Positions 19,845 to 29,323 of a stretch of 38,468 bases of DNA are shown here, piece after piece. Position 1 is the first letter of the stretch. Each line of letters starts with the position of its first letter. The DNA is taken from contig JAQBVM010000023.1 of NCBI GenBank assembly GCA_027623095.1, forward strand, positions 1 to 38,468, written 5' to 3'. The position numbers were made by a program, and so were the translations under genes. Under the pieces are notes generated by a model that worked only from the letters and a program-made list of their open reading frames with translations, searched no databases and had not been told where the DNA came from. This stretch comes from Verrucomicrobiota bacterium. GTDB taxonomy: Bacteria; Verrucomicrobiota; Verrucomicrobiia; Limisphaerales; SIBE01.

Positions 19845-20522
19845 ATGGGACAAAAAACGAACCCGATAGGTTTTCGTGTCGCTGTCAATAAGGACTGGCG
19901 TTCGAAGTGGTATGCTGAGAAACGAGAGTTTGGAAAACTCCTGTGCGAGGACCGTCGAATTCGCGATATTCTGAAGAAGAAACTGGAGTCGGCTTCGGTT
20001 CCGAAAATTCTGATTGAACGGGCCGCAACGCGCTGCCGCATCACAATCTTTACAGCGCGCCCAGGAGTTGTGATCGGAAGGAAGGGCGCTGAGATCGATC
20101 GCATTAAAGAAGATTTGAGCAAGCTTACCGGCAAAGAAATCTATGTTGATATTCAAGAGGTTAAGACTCCGGAGACGGATGCTCAATTGGTTGCGGAAAA
20201 CATTGCGCTTCAATTGGAGCGGCGCATTTCATTTCGACGCGCCATGAAGAAAGCGGTTCAAACCGCTATGGATTTCGGGGCAGTAGGAATTAAGGTGCGG
20301 TGCGCAGGCCGATTGGGTGGAGCGGAATTGGCCCGCGTGGAGTCTTATCATGAGGGAAGCGTGCCGTTGCATACGCTACGAGCATTGGTGGATTACGGTT
20401 TTGCGGAAGCGAACACCCTTTATGGGAAACTTGGAATTAAATGCTGGATTTGCAAGGGGCAGACAACCGCTGAAAAACAGGGTGGCCCCGTTGCTGGTTC
20501 TGTGTCCGCAGCAAGCGTGTAG
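19845..20522 (+). CDS. rpsC: 30S ribosomal protein S3
   Basis: Lines the mRNA entry tunnel with S4 and S5 and has helicase activity on mRNA. The protein has 225 residues. It begins [20 protein letters not shown]; the KH domain carries [10 protein letters not shown] (75-84). The C-terminal domain has [20 protein letters not shown] and ends with a short tail. No SD site is apparent before the ATG, which lies 10 bases after rplV. Confidence 0.97.
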   Translation: MGQKTNPIGFRVAVNKDWRSKWYAEKREFGKLLCEDRRIRDILKKKLESASVPKILIERAATRCRITIFTARPGVVIGRKGAEIDRIKEDLSKLTGKEIYVDIQEVKTPETDAQLVAENIALQLERRISFRRAMKKAVQTAMDFGAVGIKVRCAGRLGGAELARVESYHEGSVPLHTLRALVDYGFAEANTLYGKLGIKCWICKGQTTAEKQGGPVAGSVSAASV

Positions 20523-20546
20523 TTTGAATTAACGGAAAGATCGATT

Positions 20547-20966
20547 ATGGCAATGATGCCGGCCAGAGTGAAGTACCGCAAAATGCAGCGGGGGAACCGC
20601 GCGGGGATTGCGCATCGTGGCGCTACGGTTGCATTTGGCGAGTACGGATTGCAGTCGCTTGGGCGCTGTTGGCTCGATTCCAAGCAAATCGAGGCAGCAC
20701 GTGTCGCTATCACTAGGTACATGAAGCGGCGTGGTAAAGTATGGATTCGTGTCTTCCCGGATAAATCCTATACGAAGAAACCTCTCGAGACACGGATGGG
20801 AAAAGGCAAGGGTCCGCTAGAGGCTTGGGTCGCCGTAATTCGGCCGGCTAACGTACTTTTCGAAGTGGATGGTGTTACAGAAGTAGTCGCGCGGGAGTCA
20901 ATGCGTTTGGCGGCGGACAAACTTCCGGTCAAGACGAAATTCATTTCTCGTCATAGGGTTGGATGA
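20547..20966 (+). CDS. rplP: 50S ribosomal protein L16
   Basis: Late-assembling protein that organises the A-site region of the large subunit. The protein has 139 residues, starting [20 protein letters not shown]. The family signature near [20 protein letters not shown] and the loop [19 protein letters not shown] are intact; the Arg just before MGKGKG matches the position hydroxylated in E. coli. The next gene is rpmC, 15 bases on. Confidence 0.97.
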   Translation: MAMMPARVKYRKMQRGNRAGIAHRGATVAFGEYGLQSLGRCWLDSKQIEAARVAITRYMKRRGKVWIRVFPDKSYTKKPLETRMGKGKGPLEAWVAVIRPANVLFEVDGVTEVVARESMRLAADKLPVKTKFISRHRVG

Positions 20967-20981
20967 TTTATTGAGGCAGTG

Positions 20982-21179
20982 ATGAAGATGTCTGAAATTC
21001 AAGATTTAACGCTGGTCGAGTTGAACGCAAAAGGGCGCGACCTGCGACAGGAAATGTTCAATCTTCGGTTGCAGCAAGCGAGCAGCCAGTTGGAAAAACC
21101 TTCTAGGCTACGCACCTTGCGAAAGGATATTGCGCGGATCGAGACGCGACTGTCTGCATTGCGAAACAAGTCAGCTTGA
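20982..21179 (+). CDS. rpmC: 50S ribosomal protein L29
   Basis: Small helical protein at the tunnel exit next to L23, contacting trigger factor and SRP. I chose ATG 20982 (65 residues, [18 protein letters not shown]), with GAGG six bases upstream; GTG 20979 and ATG 20988 are also in frame. The family pattern [10 protein letters not shown]-like (here [20 protein letters not shown]) is plain. Its TGA stop is followed after only 5 bases by the rpsQ ATG. Confidence 0.93.
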   Translation: MKMSEIQDLTLVELNAKGRDLRQEMFNLRLQQASSQLEKPSRLRTLRKDIARIETRLSALRNKSA

Positions 21180-21184
21180 TCGAT

Positions 21185-21463
21185 ATGAGTGAAACAAACA
21201 CTATGGTGAGGAGCCGACGCAAAGAACGCACGGGCGAGGTCATTTCCGACAAGATGAACAAGACGATCATTGTCTTGGTTAAGCGACGATTTCAACATCC
21301 GCGATACAAGAAGGTAGTCACTAGTTATCGGAAATTCTATGCCCATGATGACAAGGGTGTGGCAAAGGTTGGAGATCATGTTCGAATTCAGGAAACACGT
21401 CCGATTTCTAAGACTAAATGCTGGCGCCTCGTAGAGGTCGAGCCGAAAAGTGGAGCGGCCTAA
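21185..21463 (+). CDS. rpsQ: 30S ribosomal protein S17
   Basis: OB-fold 16S rRNA-binding protein of the small-subunit body. I chose ATG 21185 (92 residues, beginning [19 protein letters not shown]); a TTG at 21176 overlaps the rpmC stop. [20 protein letters not shown] and the signature [20 protein letters not shown] are typical. It follows rpmC in the standard L16-L29-S17 order. Confidence 0.96.
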   Translation: MSETNTMVRSRRKERTGEVISDKMNKTIIVLVKRRFQHPRYKKVVTSYRKFYAHDDKGVAKVGDHVRIQETRPISKTKCWRLVEVEPKSGAA

Positions 21464-21490
21464 GACGAAGTATCTCAGCATTTCACTCAT

Positions 21491-21856
21491 ATGTTACAGA
21501 TTCGTTCAATATTGGATGTGGCCGACAACAGCGGCGCAAAACGGGCCGCTGCTATCGGTGTTCTCGGCCCAAATCAGCGTTATGCACGGATCGGCGACGT
21601 GATTAAAGCGCACATTAAAGAGGCAACACCCGATGGCACGGTAAAGAAGGGCGAAGTTGTTAATGCGGTTGTGGTTCGCACAAGAAAGGCGATTCGCCGG
21701 AGCGATGGTTCGTACTTGCGTTTCGACTCCAACGCGATTGTTATTATTGACAAGGATAACAATCCTAGAGGAACGCGAATCTTTGGACCGGTCGCACGGG
21801 AACTTCGCGAAAAAAAGTTCATGAAGATTGTCTCGCTGGCTCCTGAAGTCATTTAG
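21491..21856 (+). CDS. rplN: 50S ribosomal protein L14
   Basis: Intersubunit bridge protein, also the docking site of the silencing factor RsfS. The protein has 121 residues. It starts [20 protein letters not shown], a slight variant of the usual MIQ opening, and contains [20 protein letters not shown] and the conserved [20 protein letters not shown]. No SD site is visible before the ATG. It overlaps none of its neighbours; rplX begins 4 bases on. Confidence 0.97.
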   Translation: MLQIRSILDVADNSGAKRAAAIGVLGPNQRYARIGDVIKAHIKEATPDGTVKKGEVVNAVVVRTRKAIRRSDGSYLRFDSNAIVIIDKDNNPRGTRIFGPVARELREKKFMKIVSLAPEVI

Positions 21857-21860
21857 TCTT

Positions 21861-22142
21861 ATGTCGAAGTTTCATGTTAAAAAAGGCGATGATGTGGTTG
21901 TGATTTCTGGAACCGAGCGAGGAAAACGCGGCAAGATCATTAGTGTGTTGAAAGGCCGCGAACGTGTGATCGTGGAAGGTATTAAGATGATCAAAAAGCA
22001 TGTGAAGAAGAATCAGCAATATCCTCAGGGCGCCATTGTGGAGCGAGAGGGAACGATTCACAGTTCGAATGTGATGCAGGCTTCAAGATTTGACGCGCGA
22101 GTCGCAAAACGGGGTGTATCGGCTGAACCCGCACAAGAATGA
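21861..22142 (+). CDS. rplX: 50S ribosomal protein L24
   Basis: Assembly initiator that binds near the 5' end of 23S rRNA. I chose ATG 21861 (93 residues, [20 protein letters not shown]), because the open frame before it lies inside rplN. The KOW-type core ([20 protein letters not shown]) is clear. At 93 residues it is slightly shorter than E. coli L24. Its stop overlaps the rplE start in an ATGA arrangement, which suggests coupled translation. Confidence 0.95.
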   Translation: MSKFHVKKGDDVVVISGTERGKRGKIISVLKGRERVIVEGIKMIKKHVKKNQQYPQGAIVEREGTIHSSNVMQASRFDARVAKRGVSAEPAQE

Positions 22143-22690
22143 CTATGAAGGCGCGGCTTTTCCAAAACTACATCGAACAAGTGAAACCCGCTTTGATGGA
22201 AAAGCGGAAATACAAGAACACTCATCAAGTTCCAAGGCTAGAGAAAATCGTTTTGAATATGGGAATTAGCACTGCCTCGGAAAAAGGGGCGGTTGAAGAT
22301 GCCGCCCGTGATTTGGGTGCCATCACGGGACGGAAACCTGTAATTAGCAAAGCCCGGAAAAGCATTGCTAATTTTAAGCTGCGCGAAGGGCAATCTGTCG
22401 GATGTTTTGTAACTTTGCGGCGAGAGGTGATGTACGAGTTTTTCGATCGATTGGTGGCAACGGCGCTTCCTCGAATTCGGGATTTCAGAGGTCTTTCTCC
22501 TCGTTCGTTCGATGGTCGCGGGAATTATTCCTTAGGAATCTCTGATCAGACAATTTTTCCGGAGATCGAGCTGGATAAGATAAAACGGCAGCAGGGAATG
22601 GATATTACGATTGTCACATCTGCCAATTCTGACGATGAAGCCCGTGAATTGCTGAAATTGATGGGGATGCCGTTCGCGGAAGGAAAGTAA
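22139..22690 (+). CDS. rplE: 50S ribosomal protein L5
   Basis: Central protuberance protein that binds 5S rRNA and contacts P-site tRNA. The protein has 183 residues. The conserved [40 protein letters not shown] and the glycine-rich [18 protein letters not shown] motifs are in order. The start ATG overlaps the rplX stop by 4 bases. rpsN follows after 4 bases. Confidence 0.97.
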   Translation: MTMKARLFQNYIEQVKPALMEKRKYKNTHQVPRLEKIVLNMGISTASEKGAVEDAARDLGAITGRKPVISKARKSIANFKLREGQSVGCFVTLRREVMYEFFDRLVATALPRIRDFRGLSPRSFDGRGNYSLGISDQTIFPEIELDKIKRQQGMDITIVTSANSDDEARELLKLMGMPFAEGK

Positions 22691-22694
22691 AAGT

Positions 22695-22964
22695 ATGGCG
22701 AAAAAATCATGGATCGAGCGAGATAAAAAGAAGCGTGAAACGGTTAAGAAATACGCTGCGATTCGCGCCGAACTGAAAGCGAAACGAGATTATGCGGGCC
22801 TCTCGAAACTGCCCCGCAACGCAAGCCCGGTTCGAGTTGTAAACCGTTGTCAGATTTCGGGTCGCCGACATGCGTTCCTTCGAAAGTTTTCGTGTTCGCG
22901 GCTTGTGTTTCGAGCGGCCGCGCTTAATGGATTGATTCCCGGAGTGACAAAAGCTAGCTGGTGA
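22695..22964 (+). CDS. rpsN: 30S ribosomal protein S14, zinc-independent form
   Basis: Head protein of the small subunit. The protein has 89 residues, the length of the zinc-independent form, and lacks the paired CxxC motifs of the short zinc-binding type; only [16 protein letters not shown] recalls that region. The end KASW is typical. Its stop at 22962-22964 is followed by rpsH after 5 bases. Confidence 0.96.
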   Translation: MAKKSWIERDKKKRETVKKYAAIRAELKAKRDYAGLSKLPRNASPVRVVNRCQISGRRHAFLRKFSCSRLVFRAAALNGLIPGVTKASW

Positions 22965-22969
22965 TTTCT

Positions 22970-23356
22970 ATGACTGACCCGATTGCAGACATGTTGACTC
23001 GTATTCGTAACGCCAGCCGAGCGTCGCTCCCACTTGTTGAGTTTTCGCACTCGAGAATGAAGGAAAGTATCGCCCAGGTCCTCAAGCGCGAGGGGTATAT
23101 CGCCGATTGTTCGATCGAAGGGGGGCCAATCAAGAAACTGCGCTTAAAGCTGAAATACCAAGGGCGAAAAGGTGTGATTGAAGGCCTGCGGAGAGTCAGT
23201 TCACCAGGACTCCGCCGATACTTCGGAGCGAAAGTGGTTCCTCGCGTTTTAGGAGGTTTGGGTACAGCGATTGTCTCGACGCCCAAAGGTGTTATGACTG
23301 GTTTCGAGGCCCAAAAACAGAATGTCGGAGGCGAAGTGCTTTGTTTTGTTTGGTAG
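22970..23356 (+). CDS. rpsH: 30S ribosomal protein S8
   Basis: Core assembly protein of the small-subunit platform and, in E. coli, the repressor of the spc operon. I chose ATG 22970 (128 residues, MTDPIADMLTRIRNASRAS); a GTG at 22961 overlaps the rpsN stop. The C-terminal signature reads GLGTAIVSTPKGVMTGFEAQ followed by NVGGEVLCFVW, as expected for the family. Confidence 0.97.
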   Translation: MTDPIADMLTRIRNASRASLPLVEFSHSRMKESIAQVLKREGYIADCSIEGGPIKKLRLKLKYQGRKGVIEGLRRVSSPGLRRYFGAKVVPRVLGGLGTAIVSTPKGVMTGFEAQKQNVGGEVLCFVW

Positions 23357-23363
23357 GAAATTT

Positions 23364-23900
23364 ATGTCAAGAATAGGAAAGATTCCGATCCCTCTACCCG
23401 CAGCAGTCAAAGTTAAGATCGCAGGGCGGAAAGTTTTGGTAGAAGGACCGAAGGGTAAGCTCGATTTTGATTTACCGAGGCGAATTTCGTTGACGGTGGA
23501 CGCCAAAAGGATCCTTGTGAACCGTGAAGGAGACGATTCCGAGGCTAGAGCTTTTCACGGGCTGAGCCGGTCGATTTTGTTTAACCTCGTGAAGGGAGTC
23601 TCTGATGGGTATGTGATGAAACTTGAGATTCAGGGGGTCGGTTTCAAGGCTGCCGTGCAGGGAAAGTGTGTCAATCTTAGCCTGGGATATTCCCACCCGA
23701 TTCTATACCCTATACCCGATCAGGTGAAAGTTTCCGTTCAGGATAACACCAAGTTGACCGTTGAAGGACCAAGTAAACAGTTGGTTGGCCAGGTTGCTTC
23801 GGAGATTCGAAGTTACTATCCACCTGAGCCCTACAAAGGAAAAGGTGTTCGGTACGTGGGTGAAAAGGTACTTCGCAAGGAGGGTAAGACAGTTCAATAA
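23364..23900 (+). CDS. rplF: 50S ribosomal protein L6
   Basis: Binds near the sarcin-ricin loop where elongation factors dock. I chose ATG 23364 (178 residues, MSRIGKIPIPLPAAVKVKIA); the open frame upstream to 23322 lies inside rpsH. Two similar domains are present, and the C-terminal signature PPEPYKGKGVRYVGEKVLRK is complete. A 100-base gap without a gene follows before rplR; it is AT-rich with a short TCGAAATTTCG palindrome. Confidence 0.97.
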   Translation: MSRIGKIPIPLPAAVKVKIAGRKVLVEGPKGKLDFDLPRRISLTVDAKRILVNREGDDSEARAFHGLSRSILFNLVKGVSDGYVMKLEIQGVGFKAAVQGKCVNLSLGYSHPILYPIPDQVKVSVQDNTKLTVEGPSKQLVGQVASEIRSYYPPEPYKGKGVRYVGEKVLRKEGKTVQ

Positions 23901-24000
23901 AAACTTTAGTTCAGGATTCCTTTGACTTGGAAGCCCAAAGTATCTGAATGGTCGAAATTTCGTCTAGTATGAGTACGGCAAAACCTGTGGTTCTAAAACC

Positions 24001-24366
24001 ATGAGAGCAGACAAAAAAAACAAGCTTTTGCAGCGGCGCCGGTGGCGGATTCGCAAAAAGATAGCAGGGACTCGTCAACGTCCACGGATGAGCGTTCAGT
24101 TCACCGGTAAGAACATATATGTTCAGATTATTGACGATGATCTGGGTGTTACGCTGGCCTCAGTCTCAACTCTGCAGAAATCGATTCCGGAACGGGAAAA
24201 ACTTGGTGCCAACGTTGTGAGCGCGACGAAGATTGGCAAAATCGCGGCTGAGACGGCCAAGAGCAAAGGTGTTGAACACGTCGTGTTCGACCGAAGTGCC
24301 GCCAGTTATCATGGAAAAGTTAAAGCGCTGGCGGATGCCGCGCGAGAAGCAGGGCTAAAGTTTTAA
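24001..24366 (+). CDS. rplR: 50S ribosomal protein L18
   Basis: Binds 5S rRNA in the central protuberance. The protein has 121 residues. An Arg/Lys-rich N terminus (NKLLQRRRWRIRKKIAGTRQ) is followed by RPRMSVQFTGKNIYVQIIDD and the C-terminal FDRSAASYHGKVKALADAAR, all typical. The start has no SD site. rpsE starts 22 bases downstream. Confidence 0.96.
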   Translation: MRADKKNKLLQRRRWRIRKKIAGTRQRPRMSVQFTGKNIYVQIIDDDLGVTLASVSTLQKSIPEREKLGANVVSATKIGKIAAETAKSKGVEHVVFDRSAASYHGKVKALADAAREAGLKF

Positions 24367-24388
24367 TTTAGATTAGGAGAACATTGTC

Positions 24389-25057
24389 GTGGCTGAACAA
24401 GCGAAAACAGGATTTGAATCAGGCGGGCGCGCAGGCGGGCGAGGATATGGGCGTGGACCAGGTCGTCGAAATCGATCTGACGGGGGCGGATCGGGTGAAG
24501 GAAGAGATCCGAACGAATTGAGCGAAAAAGTAGTTTTCATCAACCGCTCGTCAAAAGTTGTCAAAGGTGGTCGTCGATTCAGCTTCAGTGCTTTGCTCGT
24601 TGTCGGCGATCGCCGCGGTCGCGTTGGAATTGGACTTGGAAAAGCGGGTGAGGTGGCGGATGCGATTCGAAAGGGCAGCGAAGATGCTAGGCGGCATATG
24701 GTGCAGGTTTCTCTTCGCAACTCAACTATTCCTCATGAAGTACTTTCCAGATACGGCGGTGCAAGAGTGCTGCTGCGACCTGCGTCACCTGGGACGGGTG
24801 TAATTGCCGGAAAGACAGTTCGAGCGGTTATCGAATCGGTTGGTATCAAGGATGTACTAACAAAGTCACTGGGGTCAAAAAACGCTGCAAATGTGGCAAA
24901 AGCGACATTGACGGCACTGCAAAGCCTTCGATTACGGGAGGATATTCTTAAGTTGCGAGGTCTGACCAGTCGCTTAAAAAAGCCGGAAATCGTTGTTCCT
25001 CAGAAAACCATCGAGGAACCTAAGCCTGACGTTAACGAAACTGTTTCACCCAACTAG
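24389..25057 (+). CDS. rpsE: 30S ribosomal protein S5
   Basis: Shapes the mRNA entry site with S3 and S4 and affects decoding accuracy. The protein has 222 residues, longer than the 167 of E. coli. The start is GTG 24389. A Gly/Arg-rich N-terminal stretch (about residues 11-35) precedes the double-stranded-RNA-binding fold ([20 protein letters not shown]), then the S5 signature [19 protein letters not shown]-terminal tail of about 25 residues is rich in Pro, Glu and Val. rplO follows after 3 bases, leaving no room for rpmD (L30). Confidence 0.96.
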   Translation: MAEQAKTGFESGGRAGGRGYGRGPGRRNRSDGGGSGEGRDPNELSEKVVFINRSSKVVKGGRRFSFSALLVVGDRRGRVGIGLGKAGEVADAIRKGSEDARRHMVQVSLRNSTIPHEVLSRYGGARVLLRPASPGTGVIAGKTVRAVIESVGIKDVLTKSLGSKNAANVAKATLTALQSLRLREDILKLRGLTSRLKKPEIVVPQKTIEEPKPDVNETVSPN

Positions 25058-25060
25058 CAT

Positions 25061-25534
25061 ATGCGATTACACAATTTGCAGCCTCGGCCAGGCGCGAAAC
25101 ATCGCCGGAAACGTCTCGGTCAAGGTGAATCGAGTGGGAGAGGAAAAACAAGCGGCCGAGGCGGAAAAGGACAATCAGCTCGGTCTGGAAGTTCGATTCG
25201 GGTTGGATTTGAGGGTGGCCAGATGCCGCTCATCCGAAGGCTTCCCAAGCGAGGGTTTAACAACGCTCGACATACCGTTCGATATTCTCCGGTGAATGTG
25301 AATGATCTAAATCTTTTCGACGAAGGCACTCGCGTTGACGCGACGCTCATGCGGAAAGAGGGCCTCGTCAACGGACCAGTGCTGCGGATTAAGATTCTTG
25401 GAAAAGGAGAACTGAGCAAGAAACTAACCGTGGCGGTTGATGCTTTTAGCGCTTCGGCGCGTGCTAAGATCGAGAAACTGGGTGGAGTGTGCGAAGTCGC
25501 ATTGTCCAAGAAGGTGCCAACCAAAACGGCGTAG
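25061..25534 (+). CDS. rplO: 50S ribosomal protein L15
   Basis: Late assembly protein of the large subunit. The protein has 157 residues. The long Gly/Arg-rich extension that penetrates rRNA is obvious (RKRLGQGESSGRGKTSGRGG), followed by GFEGGQMPLIRRLPKRGFNN and the conserved globular C-terminal domain. The ATG lies only 3 bases after rpsE with no SD site, so coupled translation is likely. secY follows after 21 bases. Confidence 0.96.
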   Translation: MRLHNLQPRPGAKHRRKRLGQGESSGRGKTSGRGGKGQSARSGSSIRVGFEGGQMPLIRRLPKRGFNNARHTVRYSPVNVNDLNLFDEGTRVDATLMRKEGLVNGPVLRIKILGKGELSKKLTVAVDAFSASARAKIEKLGGVCEVALSKKVPTKTA

Positions 25535-25555
25535 GTTTTTCTTAGACAGGTCAAA

Positions 25556-26935
25556 ATGCTTTCCACGATCGCTAATACGTTCGCCAATTGTTTCAAGATT
25601 CCCGAGCTTAAATCGCGGATCATTTTTACACTTCTTGTATTGGCGATTTGCAGGGTCATTGCCTGGATCCCTGTTCCCGGATTGGACGCGTCAGCGCTGC
25701 GCGCGCATTTTGACGCAAACCCGAACCAGATGGATAATTCCCTGCTCGGCATGTACAATCTTTTCACTGGAGGAGCGCTTCAGAATTGTGCGATTGGTGC
25801 GTTAGGAATCATGCCGTACATAACGGCAACAATCATTGTGCAATTGCTCAGTGCCGTAGTCCCCACTCTTAGTAAGCTTGTGCGTGAGGAAGGCGGGAGG
25901 GCAAAGATCATTCAATATGGTCGGTATCTTACTGTGCTGCTGTGTTTAGGGCATGGGACACTAATGACTTTAGGATGGGAAAATCCGGGACAGATGTTCA
26001 ATGGATTCACGGGTGAGTTGATCGTTGTTGATAATATTTGGTGGTATCGCGTTCAGACGATTCTTGTCTTAACGACTGGAACGTTGCTACTGATGTGGTT
26101 AGGCGAGCAAATCACGGAACGCGGAATCGGAAATGGTATTTCGTTAATTATTACAGTAGGGATTGTTTCAGAGCTTCCACTAGCAGGTTCATCGTTATAC
26201 ACGATGTTTTTTCCACCGGAAGGCATCACGTCCCCATTTAATCTATTCCATGGAATTGCCTTGGTGCTGCTTTTGCTGGCGGTTATTGCTGGTGTTGTTG
26301 CCGTGACGCAGGCCCAAAGGAAGATACCTGTTCAATACGCTCAACGAGCAGTTGGGCGAAAGGTTTACGCGGGTGGCAGCTCGTTTATGCCTTTGCGCGT
26401 AAACTATGCGGGTGTGATGCCGATCATCTTTGCACAGGCAATTCTCATGTTTCCATCCATGGTTTTCTTAAAACTTGGGCAGGTTTCAAATATCAAATTC
26501 TTCGAAGAAGTTGGGCGTCAGCTGACTCAAGGACAGCTTGCTTACTATTTGCTATACGCATTTATGATTCTTTTCTTTTCCTATTTTTGGGTTGCTACAC
26601 AGTTTAACGAACTCCAGATCTCGGATGATTTAAAGAAATACGGCGGGTATATACCGGGCGTGCGTCCAGGTCAGGCGACAAGTGACTTTCTTCACAGGAC
26701 GATGAGCCGGATTACTCTAGCTGGAGCAATATTTTTGACCGTCATTGCGATTATGCCAATGCTCATGGGTGAATTCTTCAATATTCCCAGCACTGTGTCA
26801 CAGTTTTTTGGTGGAACAAGTATCCTTATCTCGGTTGGTGTGATGCTTGATACGATGAGGCAAATGGAATCACATCTTCTAATGCGTCATTACGATGGGT
26901 TTTTGAAAAAGGGCCGTATAAAAGGGCGATTCTAA
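25556..26935 (+). CDS. secY: Protein translocase subunit SecY
   Basis: Forms the protein-conducting channel in the inner membrane. The protein has 459 residues with about ten hydrophobic segments. Typical features are the N-terminal helix with IIFTLLVLAICRVIAWIPVP, the GIMPYITATIIVQLL plug-side region, ERGIGNGISLIITVGIVSEL, RKIPVQYAQRAVG before the cytosolic loop with NYAGVMPIIFAQAIL, and the C-terminal cytosolic loop KKYGGYIPGVRPGQATSDFL. It follows rplO as in the spc cluster. Its partner SecE is encoded at the other end of the window. adk, which often follows secY, is absent. Confidence 0.97.
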   Translation: MLSTIANTFANCFKIPELKSRIIFTLLVLAICRVIAWIPVPGLDASALRAHFDANPNQMDNSLLGMYNLFTGGALQNCAIGALGIMPYITATIIVQLLSAVVPTLSKLVREEGGRAKIIQYGRYLTVLLCLGHGTLMTLGWENPGQMFNGFTGELIVVDNIWWYRVQTILVLTTGTLLLMWLGEQITERGIGNGISLIITVGIVSELPLAGSSLYTMFFPPEGITSPFNLFHGIALVLLLLAVIAGVVAVTQAQRKIPVQYAQRAVGRKVYAGGSSFMPLRVNYAGVMPIIFAQAILMFPSMVFLKLGQVSNIKFFEEVGRQLTQGQLAYYLLYAFMILFFSYFWVATQFNELQISDDLKKYGGYIPGVRPGQATSDFLHRTMSRITLAGAIFLTVIAIMPMLMGEFFNIPSTVSQFFGGTSILISVGVMLDTMRQMESHLLMRHYDGFLKKGRIKGRF

Positions 26936-27094
26936 CTTACTGCGGGTTAAATGAATTTGATGAAAGCAGGCTTTCAATAATTTGCACGATTCTGGAATGG
27001 CTTACGAGACTAGACGAATGCTGCCTGATATGTTCCATGAGAGATTTCGAGTGAACTCGGATTGTATCACGAGATTGGATTATTCAACTGTTCA

Positions 27095-27123
27095 TTGACA
27101 GAATTGAAGCGGGATCATAACAA
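27095..27123 (+). promoter_or_regulatory. Candidate sigma70 promoter before map
   Basis: TTGACA (27095-27100), a perfect -35 box, is followed after 17 bases by TAACAA (27118-27123), a moderate -10 box. Transcription would start near 27130, about 50 bases before map. The 245-base gap between secY and map otherwise holds a short GAAAGC/GCTTTC palindrome near 26962 and no gene; I looked for an adk remnant and saw none. Confidence 0.45.
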
Positions 27124-27180
27124 GACGAGCGCTTTATCGGATTGAAGGCCGCCCAGAGCTGGTTCTGGAGTCTGGAACGC

Positions 27181-27957
27181 ATGATCATATTGAAAAACGA
27201 GCGAGAGGCGTGTGGAATGCGAGCGGCTGGCGGAGTTGCCAGCGTCGTTTTGAGGGAAGTATGCGCTGCAATAGCTCCGGGGATGAGCACACGAGATATA
27301 GACAACTATGCCGCAGCCCGAATTAAAAACTACGGTGGAAAGAGTGCATTTTTGGGATACCGAAAATACCCGTGTCATGTTTGTCTGTCGGTGAACAACG
27401 AAGTGGTTCATGGGTTAGCGGGTGATCGGAGAGTTCAATTTGGTGACATTATCAGCATAGATGTGGGTGTTTCGTATGAAGGGTTCATCGGCGACAATGC
27501 TCGAACGATTGCGGTTGGTGGTTGTGACGTGTTAGCTCAGAAGCTGATTGATGTGACGGAAAAATCGTTGTATGAAGGGATCGGTCAGGCTTTGCCGGGA
27601 AACCGTGTCGTTGACATTTCACGAGCGATCCAGAATTACGTGGAAGGAAATGGGTTTAGTGTGGTCCGCGAATTTGTCGGTCACGGGGTTGGTCGGTCAA
27701 TGCATGAGGAACCGCAGGTTCCGAATTTTGTGGAAAACAAATCGTCTCCGCGTCTTCGGGCCGGAATGACGTTGGCGATTGAACCGATGGTGAATGCGGG
27801 GTCCGCCGATGTTGAGATTCTTCGTGACGGGTGGACAGTAGTTACGAAAGATGGCAATGTTTCAGGCCATTTTGAACATACAGTGTTGATTACGGAGTCG
27901 GAGCCGGAGATTCTGACATGTCCGGAAAACTGCCAGTTGAGAATGCAGGCTGGCTAA
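27181..27957 (+). CDS. map: Methionine aminopeptidase, type I
   Basis: Removes the initiator Met from new proteins with small second residues. I chose ATG 27181 (258 residues, [17 protein letters not shown]), which matches the family N terminus; a TTG at 27142 would add 13 unrelated residues. The five metal ligands are Asp94, Asp105, His168, Glu201 and Glu232, in SIDVG, GDNART, GHGVG, AIEPM and FEHTV contexts. It lies between secY and rpmJ, with no adk. There is no SD site before the chosen start. Confidence 0.96.
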   Translation: MIILKNEREACGMRAAGGVASVVLREVCAAIAPGMSTRDIDNYAAARIKNYGGKSAFLGYRKYPCHVCLSVNNEVVHGLAGDRRVQFGDIISIDVGVSYEGFIGDNARTIAVGGCDVLAQKLIDVTEKSLYEGIGQALPGNRVVDISRAIQNYVEGNGFSVVREFVGHGVGRSMHEEPQVPNFVENKSSPRLRAGMTLAIEPMVNAGSADVEILRDGWTVVTKDGNVSGHFEHTVLITESEPEILTCPENCQLRMQAG

Positions 27958-27973
27958 ACTTGTTTATTTTTTT

Positions 27974-28087
27974 ATGAAAGTTCGAGCATCAGTAAAAAGA
28001 CTTTGCGAACATTGCAGAATCATTCGACGCAAGGGCGTGATCCGCGTGATTTGCACAAACGCACGTCATAAACAGCGGCAAGGTTAA
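27974..28087 (+). CDS. rpmJ: 50S ribosomal protein L36
   Basis: The smallest ribosomal protein, at the large-subunit surface near the factor-binding region. It has 37 residues, beginning [20 protein letters not shown]. Cys11, Cys14, Cys27 and His32 form the zinc site, so this is the zinc-binding form. The start is preceded by a T-run and no SD site. It lies 16 bases after map and 16 bases before rpsM, its standard place in the alpha operon. Confidence 0.95.
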   Translation: MKVRASVKRLCEHCRIIRRKGVIRVICTNARHKQRQG

Positions 28088-28103
28088 ACGAAAGGCAGCT
28101 AAT

Positions 28104-28499
28104 ATGGCACGCATCCTTGGTGTGGACATTCCGAACCACAAACGAATCGATATCGCGTTAAGATATATTTATGGCATTGGACCGGTGAACTCTGTAGCCA
28201 TTCTCAAGTCGGCAGGCATAGATTTCAGCATTCGGGCAAAGGATCTGGATGAGCAGCAGTTATCTCAGATAGCCCACGCGATCCAGGATGGGAAATATAT
28301 AATCGAAGGAGATTTGCGCCGCGAACACGGTATGAACTTGAAACGGTTGCAATCGATCAAGTCGTATCGCGGTACTCGCCATCTCCGCGGACTTCCGGTT
28401 CGTGGGCAGCGAACTCAGACTAACGCTCGGTCGCGCAAAGGTCCGCGCAAGACTGTCGGTGTGCAACGAAATCCCAATGCCAAGGCCGGCAAGCACTAG
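28104..28499 (+). CDS. rpsM: 30S ribosomal protein S13
   Basis: Head protein that contacts P-site tRNA and forms intersubunit bridges with L5 and L31. The protein has 131 residues. [20 protein letters not shown] opens it, YIYGIG with the helix-two-turn-helix follows, and the basic tail [20 protein letters not shown] reaches the tRNA. An AAAGG SD-like site precedes the ATG. rpsK starts 50 bases on. Confidence 0.97.
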   Translation: MARILGVDIPNHKRIDIALRYIYGIGPVNSVAILKSAGIDFSIRAKDLDEQQLSQIAHAIQDGKYIIEGDLRREHGMNLKRLQSIKSYRGTRHLRGLPVRGQRTQTNARSRKGPRKTVGVQRNPNAKAGKH

Positions 28500-28549
28500 T
28501 CGGAAAAAGTCGCGGTGACCTTAAGAAACCTTTAATTCCAAATCTTTCA

Positions 28550-29281
28550 ATGGCCGAATCATCAAAGCCGAAAAAAACCGCTTCCAAAAAACAAGCGAAA
28601 TCCGAACAACCGCCTTCTCTTGAAAAAAGTGAAGTTTTGGGTGAAGAAGACGCTCCGAAGCAAAAGCAAACCGAGGTTGGGGCTGCTGAGCCTTCTCCCA
28701 AACCCGCGTCGAGTCCGACTAAGACGGCATCCGAACGCGCAGGGTCCGAATCGGGCTCTCTAACGGAGCCTAAGGCTCTGAAGGCTAAGAAGAAACAGTC
28801 GGCAAGTGAAGCGGGCGCGAAAGAAGAAGAAACCGTTGCGACTATCCAAGCTGCTGCAGCGGCTCCGACTGCGGCTGAGTTACTTGGGGAAGACCCTGCT
28901 TCCAAAAAGATCATCAAAGCCAAGGGTTCGAAGAATGTCGCAGTAGGAATCGCAAACATTCTGGCCACGTTTAACAATACTTTGGTGACAATTTCGGATA
29001 TGCACGGGAATACTCTCGGTTGGTCTAGCTCCGGGAAAGTGGGTTTCCGTGGTTCCAGGAAAAGCACTGCTTTTGCAGCGCAACAGGTTGCACAGGATGC
29101 GGCCCGCCAAGCAATGTCACATGGATTGCGGGAGGTCGAGGTGAAGGTAAAAGGGCCTGGTTCAGGTCGCGAGTCCGCAATTCGGGCTCTACAGGCGATC
29201 GGCTTGGAAATCTCCGCCATTAAGGATGTGACGCCGGTTCCCCATAATGGATGCAGGCCGCGCAAGAAGCGCCGCGTCTAA
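28550..29281 (+). CDS. rpsK: 30S ribosomal protein S11 with a long N-terminal extension
   Basis: Platform protein near the mRNA exit and the Shine-Dalgarno helix. The protein has 243 residues compared with 129 in E. coli. Its conserved part starts near residue 123 and includes [29 protein letters not shown] and the C-terminal [17 protein letters not shown]. Residues 1-122 are low-complexity and rich in Lys, Ser, Pro, Glu and Ala, probably disordered. The extension is in frame with no stop and no internal ATG between the first codon and the conserved domain, so it belongs to the protein unless a non-ATG start is used. It could reach the mRNA exit area; this is inference. Confidence 0.95.
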   Translation: MAESSKPKKTASKKQAKSEQPPSLEKSEVLGEEDAPKQKQTEVGAAEPSPKPASSPTKTASERAGSESGSLTEPKALKAKKKQSASEAGAKEEETVATIQAAAAAPTAAELLGEDPASKKIIKAKGSKNVAVGIANILATFNNTLVTISDMHGNTLGWSSSGKVGFRGSRKSTAFAAQQVAQDAARQAMSHGLREVEVKVKGPGSGRESAIRALQAIGLEISAIKDVTPVPHNGCRPRKKRRV

Positions 29282-29323
29282 TACGATCCCAGAAGTTTAA
29301 TCGAATACTACGCGAAATTCCCT

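Noticed and set aside
26936-27180. Decayed adk between secY and map
   Set aside because: No frame gives a P-loop or any adenylate kinase motif; the gap is probably only a promoter region.
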